A stretch of DNA of 64,000 bases from Lewinellaceae bacterium (GCA_020636075.1 JACJYO010000004.1:372001-436000), one strand, 5' to 3'; numbered from the stretch's first letter, positions 35,509 through 44,224 are shown. Translations and numbers: made by a program. The notes: generated by a model from the letters alone, not told the origin.

Positions 35509-36555
35509 TTATTCACCCAATGGCAAAAACGAGGTGTCCGGCGCTTCCGTCAAGGCAGGTGGCTTGGCATGCAAGGGTTTCCCGTTGAGCACTTTTTCAT
35601 AAAGTTGTAAGTAATCCTGTGCCATGCGTACCGAAGAAAATCGATCAAGGGCATACTCCTGACAGCGTTCCGGCTTAAACTGGTCGGTATTTTGGATGGC
35701 CTCGAGCAAGTCGGTTTGTTTGGTGGAGAGCAAGCCCACGTCGGAGGTACAAGTTGCTTTCGGCTTGTTTGCTGTTTGCTTTTTTGCTTGGTTGTAGTCG
35801 CAGATCAACTCCGGAAGGGCGCCGTAGGGTGTGCCGATGACCGGGCAGCCGAAGTAAAGACTTTCGGGTACGGCCAGGCCGAAGGGCTCATGGGTAAGGA
35901 TCGGGAAGAGCAAACCCCGGGAGCCGTTGAGCATCATGTTGCGGCCATCGCTGTTCAGCACGCCGTGAAAACGAGCGCTCGGGCTAAGGGTGATACGCAA
36001 GCCTTTGCGGAAATTGACCCGCGAGCCGCCGATAATATGCACCCGCACCCCGGCTTTCGACGCCAGATCGATGGCGCCCCGCACGTTTTTGCCCCGCCAG
36101 GCAGCATCGCCCAGAAAATGAAAATAATTGCGTGGAAAATCGAGCAACACAGCACCATACTCCTGAAAATGCAATCCCGGGTAAACGAATACTTTGCCGC
36201 CATGCCGTTTTGCATGGTTTGCCGATAGAAATACCGTGTTGCGGTCAAAAGTTTCCGCCTCCAGACTGTTTTCAAAATTGGTGATCAAATAGGGTTTTTC
36301 AACATCAAATTTTTCGGCCGGCGGCCGGTAAAAAAAATGGACCAAGTCAATATCTTCCGGAATTTGCGCCGACAGCATTTTTTTTTCATCGAGCACAAAC
36401 ACAGGCCCGAAGTGACACACCGAATCTTTTTTTACTAAAAATATCGGCTCATGGCCCATGCCGTGCAACTGGAGCCCCAGCCACCACATGACACGGTCGG
36501 CATCGTCGTAACTTTTGGTCGGGATTCGGCTGTTGAGTACAAACAGGATTTTCAT
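35509..36555 (-). CDS. GT4-like glycosyltransferase
   Basis: A 348-residue cytoplasmic protein. MKILFVLNSRIPTKSYDDADRVMWWLG is a GT-B N-terminal domain, and the C-terminal THEPFGLAVPESLYFGCPVIGTPYGALPELI contains the E-x7-E nucleotide-sugar site of GT4-type retaining glycosyltransferases. The acceptor is unknown. It lies 62 bases upstream of crtZ on the same strand, so a role in carotenoid glycosylation is possible but only by position. Confidence 0.8.
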   Translation of the reverse strand: MKILFVLNSRIPTKSYDDADRVMWWLGLQLHGMGHEPIFLVKKDSVCHFGPVFVLDEKKMLSAQIPEDIDLVHFFYRPPAEKFDVEKPYLITNFENSLEAETFDRNTVFLSANHAKRHGGKVFVYPGLHFQEYGAVLLDFPRNYFHFLGDAAWRGKNVRGAIDLASKAGVRVHIIGGSRVNFRKGLRITLSPSARFHGVLNSDGRNMMLNGSRGLLFPILTHEPFGLAVPESLYFGCPVIGTPYGALPELICDYNQAKKQTANKPKATCTSDVGLLSTKQTDLLEAIQNTDQFKPERCQEYALDRFSSVRMAQDYLQLYEKVLNGKPLHAKPPALTEAPDTSFLPLGE

Positions 36556-36654
36556 GGTAAGCAGGCAATTGGATTAAGCGCCGATTTTATTTTGCCGGAG
36601 GCAAACAGCGTAAAAAGCACGCGCCGGGTTTTAAATGAAGGGCAGAGCAGCAGC

Positions 36655-36986
36655 GGCGCAAACATACGGAGTTTCGAATACGGAATACGGAATACGGAGT
36701 GCGGAATACGGAGTGCGGATTACGGAGTGCGGAGTGCGGAGTGGTTCACCATCGGAAGTTGGGAAGTGTTGCGCCTATGGTTCTGTTATACATGTTTGCA
36801 GTACATACTCTTTTCCGGAATGTTGGACTATTCCGTATTCCGTATGTTTGCGCCACCCTTTCCGGAATGTTGAACCACTCCGTATTCCGCACTCCGTATT
36901 CCGCACTCGAAACTCCGCACTCCGTATTCCGTATGTTTGCACTTCCATTTCCGGAATGGTGAAACAATCCGCAATCCGCAATCAAA
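36655..36986. repeat. higher-order repeat: CGGAATA/CGGAGTG word arrays with two constant anchors
   Basis: The 431-base gap between the glycosyltransferase and folC is filled mostly by this element. Three direct units each begin with TTTCCGGAATGxTGxAxxA (36812-36830, 36859-36877, 36948-36966) and continue with CTCCGTATTCCG-type words; the middle two end in GTATGTTTGC. A fourth unit in the opposite orientation occupies 36656-36757 with its anchor TGGTTCACCATCGGAA at 36742-36757. The last unit ends in CCGCAATCAAAATG, the start of folC. Confidence 0.85.
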
Positions 36987-38357
36987 ATGCTTTACCGCGA
37001 AGCGCTGAACTACCTCTATGCCCAATTGCCTATGTTTCAACGGGTAGGGCCTGCGGCATACAAAAAAGACCTGGGCAATACCCTGGCCCTTTGCGCCTAT
37101 CTGGGCAATCCGCACACGAAATTTAAAAGTGTACACATTGCCGGCACCAATGGCAAAGGCTCGGTAAGCCATATGTTGGCAGCGGCCTGCCAGACAGCCG
37201 GACTGAAAACGGGCCTTTACGTGAGCCCGCACTACAAGGATTTTCGGGAGCGTATTAAAATCGACGGCCAGTATATCTCCCGTAAAAAGGTGGTAGACTT
37301 TGTGGAAAAACACCGCGCGAAAATCGAGGAAATTCAGCCCTCCTTTTTCGAACTCTGCGTAGCGATGGCCTTCGACCACTTTGCACAGGAGCAGGTGGAT
37401 ATCGCCATCGTGGAAGTGGGTCTGGGCGGGCGCCTCGACAGCACCAACATCATCACCCCGCTACTCAGCGTGATCACCAATATTAGCTACGATCACCAAA
37501 ATATGCTCGGCGATACCTTGCCGTTAATCGCGGGAGAAAAAGCAGGCATCATCAAGCCGGGCATACCGGTGGTGATCGGAGAAACACACCCCGAATCGGC
37601 GCCTGTTTTTTTGAAAAAAGCAGCAGAAACGGGTTCGGAAATTGTGTTTGCCGATCAACAATTCGAACTAACGGAATCCAGCCCGCCTAATTGGAAAACC
37701 GCACACTTTTCCGTCTTAAAACAAGGCCAACTTTATTTGGAAAAACTGGATGTGGATGCTGCCGGTCCTTTCCTGCAAAGCAATGTAACTACAGCACTGC
37801 AGGCCTGGGAGTGGCTCGCCTTGCCGGTGCGCGCCGGCTACATGGAGGGCAAGGGCGATCAGGGCCTGGGAAACGCCCGCCTACGCCAAGGCTTCGGCGG
37901 GCAAGCAAAACTCGAAATTTTTCAATCCGGTTTGAAAAGCCTGAAAAGCCGTACCCGCTTCATTGGCCGTTGGCAGCTGATCGGTCAAAAACCCACCGTG
38001 CTGTGCGACAGTGCCCACAATGAAGCCGGCCTGCGCACCACCCTGGACGCCATAAAATCGGCGCCGTTCAGTAGGTTGCATTTTGTGATCGGTTTTGTCA
38101 ACGACAAGTCGGTCGATCCGGTGCTGGCCTTATTTCCACCCACTGCGCGCTATTATTTTGCCAAAGCCAACATTCCACGCGGCCTCGATGCAACCGCACT
38201 GCGCGAAAAAGCGGCATCTTTGGACCTGCCGGGCCGGGCCTATAGTTCGGTGAAAAGTGCCTTGCAAGCCGCCAAACGCGCCGCAACGCCGGAAGACCTG
38301 ATCATAGTGACCGGGAGCATTTTTGTAGTGGCAGAGGTACTGCCTGCGCCTGAATGA
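36987..38357 (+). CDS. folC: bifunctional folylpolyglutamate/dihydrofolate synthase with in-frame palindromic insert
   Basis: A 456-residue Mur-ligase-fold enzyme: ATP loop IAGTNGKGSVSHMLA, YVSPHYKDFRERI, VEVGLGGRLDSTNI, GEKAGIIKPG and DSAHNEAG. FolC adds glutamate to dihydropteroate and folates. Near residues 288-312 the sequence EGKGDQGLGNARLRQGFGG is not family-like; its core RLRQGFGGQA is encoded by a 28-base GC-rich palindrome (37875-37902) inserted without breaking the frame. The stop overlaps the possible first start of the next receptor gene. Start context is a repeat array ending in AAAATG; the listed start begins with the ATG of MLYREALNYLY. Confidence 0.93.
   Translation: MLYREALNYLYAQLPMFQRVGPAAYKKDLGNTLALCAYLGNPHTKFKSVHIAGTNGKGSVSHMLAAACQTAGLKTGLYVSPHYKDFRERIKIDGQYISRKKVVDFVEKHRAKIEEIQPSFFELCVAMAFDHFAQEQVDIAIVEVGLGGRLDSTNIITPLLSVITNISYDHQNMLGDTLPLIAGEKAGIIKPGIPVVIGETHPESAPVFLKKAAETGSEIVFADQQFELTESSPPNWKTAHFSVLKQGQLYLEKLDVDAAGPFLQSNVTTALQAWEWLALPVRAGYMEGKGDQGLGNARLRQGFGGQAKLEIFQSGLKSLKSRTRFIGRWQLIGQKPTVLCDSAHNEAGLRTTLDAIKSAPFSRLHFVIGFVNDKSVDPVLALFPPTARYYFAKANIPRGLDATALREKAASLDLPGRAYSSVKSALQAAKRAATPEDLIIVTGSIFVVAEVLPAPE
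37875..37902. repeat. palindromic repeat element inside folC
   Basis: GCCCGCCTACGCC and GGCTTCGGCGGGC form an imperfect palindrome around AA. It encodes ARLRQGFGGQA in the folC frame. The surrounding 20 residues lack similarity to the conserved Mur-ligase framework, so the insert sits in a surface loop between the central and C-terminal domains (inference). Confidence 0.75.
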
Positions 38358-38395
38358 AACATGGACTAACTGTGAAGCAAATTCTACGATTTATA

Positions 38396-41095
38396 ATGAA
38401 AAAAGTTACCCTGCCGTTTCAACCCCACCCCCAGCCCCTCCCCCCGGGGGGAGGGGGGCTTGCCCTCACAAAACATATCGATTCCGTATTTGAGAGCAAA
38501 GAACAAAGCGGAATCAAGCCCCCCTCCCCTTGGGGGGAGGGGCTGGGGGTGGGGCCGACACAGCGGATTCTTACCGCACTATCCCTCTTTTTCCTAGCCC
38601 TAACAGTTCTCACCGCCCAAGAAACCGCCACCGTTCACGGCCGCATCACCGATGCCGCCACGGAGCAGCCCATCGAGTTCGTCACGGTGTTTGTGAAAGA
38701 TGCCAACACCGCCGTCAGTACCGACGAGCAGGGCAACTACGCCATTCAGGTGCCGGCAGGCCAGCGCGTTATCCTGGGTTTTCGGCGGGTGGCGTACAAG
38801 GACAGCAACACCGATGTGCTGCCCCTGCAACCCGGTGCGCGTTTTGCGCTGGATGTGGCCTTGGCTCCGGCGGAGTCGAATCTGGAGGTTATCATTCGCG
38901 ACCGCCGGCTCGACGATGCCGGCATGGTGCGCGAGCGCAATATCGAAGATCTGAAACTACTGCCCAGCTCTACCGGTAACCTCGAAAGCGTGCTCCCACA
39001 CATCGCCCTGGGTACCAATACCGGCGCCGGCGGTGAACTCACTTCGCAATACCAGGTGCGCGGTGGCAATTACGACGAAAACCTGGTATACGTCAACGAC
39101 TTTGAAATTTACCGTCCGCAGCTCATTCGCGCCGGTCAGCAGGAAGGACTTACGTTTCCGAATATCGACCTGGTGCGCGACCTTTCGTTTTCCTCGGGTG
39201 GCTTTCAGGCGAAATACGGCGACAAAATGTCGTCGGTGCTCGATGTGAAATACAAGCGTCCCGATAGTTTGCGCGCCAGCGCCAGCGCCAGCTTGCTCGG
39301 CGCTTCGGCGCATGTGGAGGGTAGTTTGAAAAACCGGCAGGATCCCTACCGGGCTTTTCGCTACCTCGTTGGTGCGCGCTACAAAACCACGCGCACCCTG
39401 CTTGGCAGTCTCGATGTGAAAGGGGAATACCTGCCCGATTTTTACGACATCCAGACCTACCTGACCTACGACCTGAGTCGCGACTGGCAGGTCGGCCTTA
39501 TCGGAAATTTCAACCGCGCGGTGTACCGCTTCGAGCCGGAAAGTCTGGTGCGCGCGTTTGGCCTGATCGACTTCGCGCTGCAATTGCGCACCGCCTTCGA
39601 AGGTCAGGAAGTGGACGATTTTACCCAGGCCATGGGCGGCGTCTCGCTGACCTACCTGCCCGACCGGGAGCGCAATCCGCTGTTTCACAAATTTTTGGCC
39701 TCCACCTGGCGGAGCCAGGAAAACGAACGTTTCGACATCCTGGGCTACTACATTCTCGGCGAGATTGAGGAGAACCTGGGCTCCGATGAATTCGGCGAGA
39801 TCGTCAACATCCTGGGCACGGGCACGCAGCATACCTGGATCAGAAACTACCTGACCTTCGACGTGCGCAACGCCGAGTACCGCGGCGGCATCGAATTGCA
39901 AAACGACCTGCAAGACGCCGGCCTCACCCGCAGCCATTTTTTGCAATGGTCGGTCAAGTGGCAAAACGAAGCCGTGGTGGACGAGATCAATGAATGGGAA
40001 CGCCTCGACTCAGCGCTGTACTCCCTGCCCTACGACACGAATTTCCTGCTGGTTCGCCGCGTGCTAAAAACCCAAAACGACCTGAACAGCAACCGCATCA
40101 CCGCCTTTTTTCAGGATACCTGGACCTGGCGGCAAGACGGCGTGCGCGAGTTTCAGGTGACGGCCGGGGTACGCGGGCAGTACTGGGATCTGAACCAGGG
40201 CTGGCTGGTGACGCCGCGGGTACAAATGCTGTACAAACCGCTGAACATCCGCCAGGACGTGTCGTACCGGCTGGCTGGCGGACTGTATTTTCAACCACCG
40301 TTTTACCGGGAGTTACGGCAATTGAATGGCGTAGTGAACAAAAATGTGCAGGCACAAAAATCGGCGCATGTGGTGGCGGGTTTTACCTATGATTTTCTTT
40401 GGGGAAAACGCCGCCCGGTAAAAATGCGCCTCATCACGGAAGCGTATTACAAACAAATGTGGGACCTCGTATCGTACGACCTCGACAACGTGCGCATCCG
40501 CTATGCCGGCGCCAACGATTCGCGGGGCTACGCCACCGGCATCGACATCCGCCTGAACGGGGAGTTTGTGCCCGGCGCTGAAAGCTGGGTCAATCTCTCG
40601 CTGTTGCGCACTCGCGAGGCTATCGACGGGGTGCAGCACCAAATCCGGGAGCTGGGCGATACCGAAGGCCGAGATGTGAAAGACGTACCCCGGCCGACGG
40701 ATCGTTTCCTTACCCTGTCCACCTTTTTTCAGGATTACCTGCGCCGCAACAAAAACATTCGCATGCACCTGAATTTCACCGTGGGTACCGGCCTGCCTTT
40801 TGGTGTGGTGGACAACAATGTGATCTACCGCAATCCCTACCGCTTCACGCCCTACCACCGCGTGGACATCGGCTTCGGTTTTCAACTCTGGAAACAGGAA
40901 TGGCGCAACCGGCGCCCAAAACACTTCCTGCGCTTCACCCGCAACACCTGGGCCAGCCTCGAAGTGTTCAACCTGCTCAAAGTAGCCAACGAAGCGTCCA
41001 ACACCTGGATCAAGGCGATTACGAATGTGCAGTACGCCATTCCGAATTATTTGACGGGGCGGCGGGTGAACTTTCGGGTTCGGATGGATTTTTGA
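38396..41095 (+). CDS. TonB-dependent receptor with repeat element inside its signal-peptide region
   Basis: An outer-membrane receptor of about 850-900 residues: CarboxypepD_reg-like domain (ATVHGRITDAATEQPIEFV), plug (SNLEVIIRDRR, YQVRGGNYDENLVYVNDFEI, FSSGGFQAKYGDKMSSVLDV) and a barrel ending RVNFRVRMDF. The hydrophobic signal core ILTALSLFFLALTVLTAQ is preceded by about 44 residues encoded by a GC-rich inverted repeat (38423-38554). The start is therefore unsettled: ATG 38396, ATG 38354 overlapping the folC stop, or GTG 38549 inside the repeat, which has a GGAGG eight bases upstream and leaves a normal signal peptide. No SusD-like partner follows. Confidence 0.88.
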   Translation: MKKVTLPFQPHPQPLPPGGGGLALTKHIDSVFESKEQSGIKPPSPWGEGLGVGPTQRILTALSLFFLALTVLTAQETATVHGRITDAATEQPIEFVTVFVKDANTAVSTDEQGNYAIQVPAGQRVILGFRRVAYKDSNTDVLPLQPGARFALDVALAPAESNLEVIIRDRRLDDAGMVRERNIEDLKLLPSSTGNLESVLPHIALGTNTGAGGELTSQYQVRGGNYDENLVYVNDFEIYRPQLIRAGQQEGLTFPNIDLVRDLSFSSGGFQAKYGDKMSSVLDVKYKRPDSLRASASASLLGASAHVEGSLKNRQDPYRAFRYLVGARYKTTRTLLGSLDVKGEYLPDFYDIQTYLTYDLSRDWQVGLIGNFNRAVYRFEPESLVRAFGLIDFALQLRTAFEGQEVDDFTQAMGGVSLTYLPDRERNPLFHKFLASTWRSQENERFDILGYYILGEIEENLGSDEFGEIVNILGTGTQHTWIRNYLTFDVRNAEYRGGIELQNDLQDAGLTRSHFLQWSVKWQNEAVVDEINEWERLDSALYSLPYDTNFLLVRRVLKTQNDLNSNRITAFFQDTWTWRQDGVREFQVTAGVRGQYWDLNQGWLVTPRVQMLYKPLNIRQDVSYRLAGGLYFQPPFYRELRQLNGVVNKNVQAQKSAHVVAGFTYDFLWGKRRPVKMRLITEAYYKQMWDLVSYDLDNVRIRYAGANDSRGYATGIDIRLNGEFVPGAESWVNLSLLRTREAIDGVQHQIRELGDTEGRDVKDVPRPTDRFLTLSTFFQDYLRRNKNIRMHLNFTVGTGLPFGVVDNNVIYRNPYRFTPYHRVDIGFGFQLWKQEWRNRRPKHFLRFTRNTWASLEVFNLLKVANEASNTWIKAITNVQYAIPNYLTGRRVNFRVRMDF
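38423..38554. repeat. GC-rich inverted repeat element (CCCCACCCCCAGCCCC family)
   Basis: The left arm begins CCCCACCCCCAGCCCCTCCC and the right arm ends in its complement; each arm also folds on itself at CCCCGGGG. The 132 bases equal 44 codons and keep the frame of the TonB receptor. A related copy lies upstream of the pyruvate:ferredoxin oxidoreductase gene at 48936-48996. Confidence 0.85.
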
Positions 41096-41126
41096 CCTAA
41101 ACCTGACCAGGTTAAAAATTTCGACC

Positions 41127-41350
41127 TCAGCCCCCATACCACCGCCGCAACACCGCTTCCCCAACCTTCCCCTGCGGGGTATAATCCCGCTCCGGATAGC
41201 CTTCATGGCCGCGGCCGTTGGGGAACCATTTCCAAAGAAAACCGCCCGCCCACCAGGGCTCGGCCTGCATGGTGGAGAGTAAGGCTTCCAGGCAGTTGGC
41301 TTGCGCCTGCTCATTGATTGGCCGGTTGCGCACGCCGTCTTCCAGTTCTC
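41127..41350 (-). pseudogene. 3' remnant of a glycoside-hydrolase-like gene, copy 1
   Basis: About 70-75 codons reading AEPWWAGGFLWKWFPNGRGHEG then YPERDYTPQGKVGEAVLRRWYGG and a stop. This resembles the C-terminal end of a TIM-barrel glycoside hydrolase of the GH113-like type (assignment by memory, moderate). The upstream part is missing: the frame runs into the ATTCCGAGCGCAGCGAG repeats at about 41360. A second remnant with about 80% identity lies at 44225-44318. Confidence 0.65.
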
Positions 41351-41365
41351 CTGTTTTTAAATATT

Positions 41366-41538
41366 TCAGATTCCTCGCTGCGCTCGGAATGACAGCTTAT
41401 CTTGAGTTAACTTTTTTCATCAGATTTCTCGCTACGCTCGAAATTTCACCAAGCACTGTGGAAATTTCGAGCGTAGCGAGAAATCTGATTGAAAATCATT
41501 GTCTGAAAAAACCTTGTCATTCCGAGCGCAGCGAGGGA
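41366..41538. repeat. nested inverted array of four TTCCGAGCGCAGCGAG elements
   Basis: Copies at 41366-41393 and 41421-41447 point left, copies at 41461-41487 and 41515-41538 point right. The inner pair matches over 27 bases without mismatch (CAGATTTCTCGCTACGCTCG and complement), the outer pair over about 20. It separates the hydrolase remnant from the T9SS pseudogene and fills that gap. Confidence 0.85.
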
Positions 41539-41639
41539 ACCGAAATTATTCAAATTGCGAAGACGTTTTTCAAGCGGTAGAAATTGCGGATTTCATTTCA
41601 AAACCCGACCGAACCAGTAATTTTACCATACGCCAAAAC

Positions 41640-43166
41640 ATGAAATACCCAATCCTCCTCCTCTTCCAGCTTTGCCTGCTCCTACCAGCCGCCGCCCAAA
41701 AACACGACTACATTTGGGTCTCCGGCGACAGCAATACCCCTGCGACTACTACGCATGGCGGCATTTTGATTGACTTTAATCAGAAGCCGGTGACCGCTAC
41801 CTACCGGTACCGGGATATGAACATGTTTGTTTGTAATGCCAGCATTTGTGATACTGCGGGCCAATTAATTGCTTATTCTAATGGATGCAAAATTGCGCGA
41901 GCTAATGATGAAATATTTGAGAATGGAGATAATATAAATCCTGGCAATGTTCATCAAATATCCTGTATTCAAAATGAAGATGGATATGCATCAGGTATTC
42001 AAAGTGCCTTGTTTTTGCCGTTGCCCAATTCTGACAGCATATACTATCTTTTTCACAAATAGATGAAACTTATAAATAATCCAACTGATGTATTTACAGA
42101 GAACCTGCTCTACAGTGTCGTAGATATGCGCTTGAATACTGGTGTTGGGAAAGTTTCACAAAAAAATATTCCTGTATTGAACGATACATTGTCGTATGGC
42201 AAACTGGCTGCCGTTAAAACTTCAAGTGGGGAGGATTGGTGGATAGTAACTCCCCGGCGAAAGAATAATGTGTTTTATGTACTCAAGTTTACAGAAAATG
42301 GAATTGTGGATACACTGACCCAAGTAATCGGCATCACGCCTGACTACAAAACTGAATCGGACGGCCAAATCGTCTTTTCCCCGGACGGCAGCAAAATATA
42401 CCGCACCAACCCCCGCCATCCGGTTATGGTTTATTCCTTTGACCGAGAGGCCGGCGTAATTACCCATTTTGATACAATTGCCTTTGATTACGGTACCCAG
42501 CCGGTTATTGGAGAAATCGGCTGCGCAGTATCGCCCAATGGGCGTTTTCTTTACCTCGGCTGCCGCCAGTTTCTATACCAGTTGGATTTATGGGCCTCGG
42601 ATATCAGCGCATCACAGACAGTGGTAGCGGAGTGGGATGGCTATGCAGCTCCAATTCCAACCATGTTTTACCAGTTACAGTTAGGCCCCGACTGTAAAAT
42701 ATATGGCTTAGGGGGCGGTGACACCCGCTTCTTCCACGTCATCCACAATCCCGACGAACCGGGCTTGGCCTGCAATGTAGAACAACGCGGCTTGCCGCTG
42801 CCCACGCCCAGCGGTGCCTCCATGCCTTCCTTCCCGAATTTTCGCCTCGGCCCGATTGACAACCCCGGCCAGCCCTGCTCCCCGGTAGTCAACACCACGG
42901 CGCCACCTACGCCCTTGCCGGCCTTTTCGGTTTTTCCGAATCCGGTGCGGACGGTATTGAAAATAATTCCCAACCGGCAGTTCAGCGGGCCGGGGCGGTT
43001 CCGGCTGTTTGACGGCACCGGGCGTTTGCAGCGCGATTTGGCGTTTGATCCAAGGCAGGCTGTGACGGCTCTGGATATGCAAACCTTACCTGCGGGCATG
43101 TATTTTTTTGAAATCTGGTGCGCCGGGAAACAGCAGCGGGTTGGGAAATTGTTTAAACCGGATTGA
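41640..43166 (+). pseudogene. T9SS-sorted beta-propeller-like protein split by one TAG codon
   Basis: One frame reads from a signal peptide (MKYPILLLFQLCLLLPAAAQ) to a T9SS sorting domain (AFSVFPNPVRTVLKI then QTLPAGMYFFEIW), interrupted only by TAG at 42060-42062 between YYLFHK and MKLINN. Both sides are homologous parts of the same kind of secreted propeller protein, so a nonsense change or sequencing error is the simplest reading. The block from about 41860 to 42340, which holds the TAG, is markedly more AT-rich than both ends of the gene, suggesting a mosaic. If functional at all, the second half would lack a signal peptide. Confidence 0.75.
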
Positions 43167-43344
43167 TTTATCAGGAGGGTGTTTTCTTAAACAAGTATCG
43201 AAAGATGTGCTTTTATTTTTTAAAATAAAATGTGTTTTAATTTTTATTTTAAAACAAAATTAATATTTTTATCTTTTAAATATCAATTTTAATGCGCGCC
43301 ATGCAGGGTTTTGCCTGCAAACACCATTGCATGTTAATTTATAA
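43167..43344. promoter_or_regulatory. very AT-rich leader of the toxin-antitoxin-like pair
   Basis: This 178-base gap contains runs such as TTTTATTTTTTAAAATAAAA, itself palindromic, and is the most AT-rich stretch of the window. Position and symmetry suggest an autoregulated promoter of the following two genes. No clear TAnnTTTG element stands out among the A/T runs. Confidence 0.4.
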
Positions 43345-43893
43345 GTGAATACCTTTGTAAAACTTGTAGCGGTGCCTGATTTGAGTGGCCCGCAGGTGCT
43401 GTATTACACCGTTCAGCTGCAACAAGGTGAAGCCGAATGGCGTGCGCCGGAAGCGTAGGATTTTTTTGAACGCCACGTAGAGATCGATCACCTGACCGAC
43501 ATGTTGGATGAAATATTTGTCTGGCTGGATGAAATGGCACAGGTATCCGGCGCGCGAACGGAATTTTTTCGGGACGAAAGTGCCGCCTTGGCTTTGCCGC
43601 CGGAACAACCGGAACGGAGACGTTTGGGCAGACGATTAAATGTTGCCTATCAGGACGTGAACAACCTTCGCCTGTACTTGATTCGCCTGAATAAAAACGT
43701 AGTCATTTTGTTGAACGGAGGCGAGAAAACAACCCGAAATGCGCTGGATTGCCCAAACATACGACCATATTTCGTGGCGGCCCAGAAGATAGCCAAAGCC
43801 CTCGATAAAGCGATGAACGACGGTGACATTCAATATAATCATGCACAAACAGACATTGAGTTCGATCAGGACTTGGAAATACCGGTTTTATGA
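43345..43893 (+). pseudogene. toxin-like gene interrupted by TAG (RelE/HigB-type partner of Xre)
   Basis: Starting at GTG 43345 the frame reads VNTFVKLVAVPDLSG then QVLYYTVQLQQGEAEWRAPEA, meets TAG at 43456-43458, and continues DFFERHVEIDHLTDMLDEIF to a normal stop at 43893 (182 codons in total). The C-terminal part RLYLIRLNKNVVILLNGGEKTTRNA with AQKIAKALDKA resembles Gp49/HigB-like toxins that sit before an Xre antitoxin. The stop overlaps the Xre start by four bases (ATGA). An internal ATG at 43501 could still give a 130-residue C-terminal product. Function assignment is moderate. Confidence 0.6.
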
Positions 43894-44219
43894 AAAACGA
43901 AAATGTATATGATCGCATCCGGGCCAGGGTGAAGCCCGAAACCCGGCGCTATATCCGGATAAATATGGCTATTGCCAGCCGTGTTACCAGTCTGCTAAAA
44001 TCAAAAGGTTGGACGCAGAAGGACCTGGCCAAGGCGACCGGCAAGTCAACGTCGGAAATAAGCAAGTGGCTTAGCGGCACGCATAATCTCACCTTAAAAA
44101 GCATTGCCTTATTGGAAACAGCGCTCGGAGCCGATATTTTTATTGTGGTAGTATATGCGGATAATGCCGGTACACAAGTACCGAATGAGGCGAAATTGGG
44201 GCTTCCGCAAACCACCTGA
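43890..44219 (+). CDS. Xre-family HTH regulator, antitoxin-like
   Basis: A 109-residue protein with a helix-turn-helix at about 38-90: LKSKGWTQKDLAKATGKSTSEISKWLSGTHNLTLKSIALLETALGADI. Its ATG overlaps the stop of the toxin-like gene (ATGA), the arrangement of toxin-first TA operons such as higBA. It is intact although its partner carries an in-frame stop, as expected if the antitoxin outlives toxin loss. Confidence 0.82.
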   Translation: MKNENVYDRIRARVKPETRRYIRINMAIASRVTSLLKSKGWTQKDLAKATGKSTSEISKWLSGTHNLTLKSIALLETALGADIFIVVVYADNAGTQVPNEAKLGLPQTT

Positions 44220-44224
44220 CCGCT

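Noticed and set aside
42060..42062. Genome-wide TAG recoding to explain the two split genes
   Set aside because: TAG ends several intact genes here at the expected length (MoxR, the first TPR protein, HIT protein), so TAG works as a normal stop.
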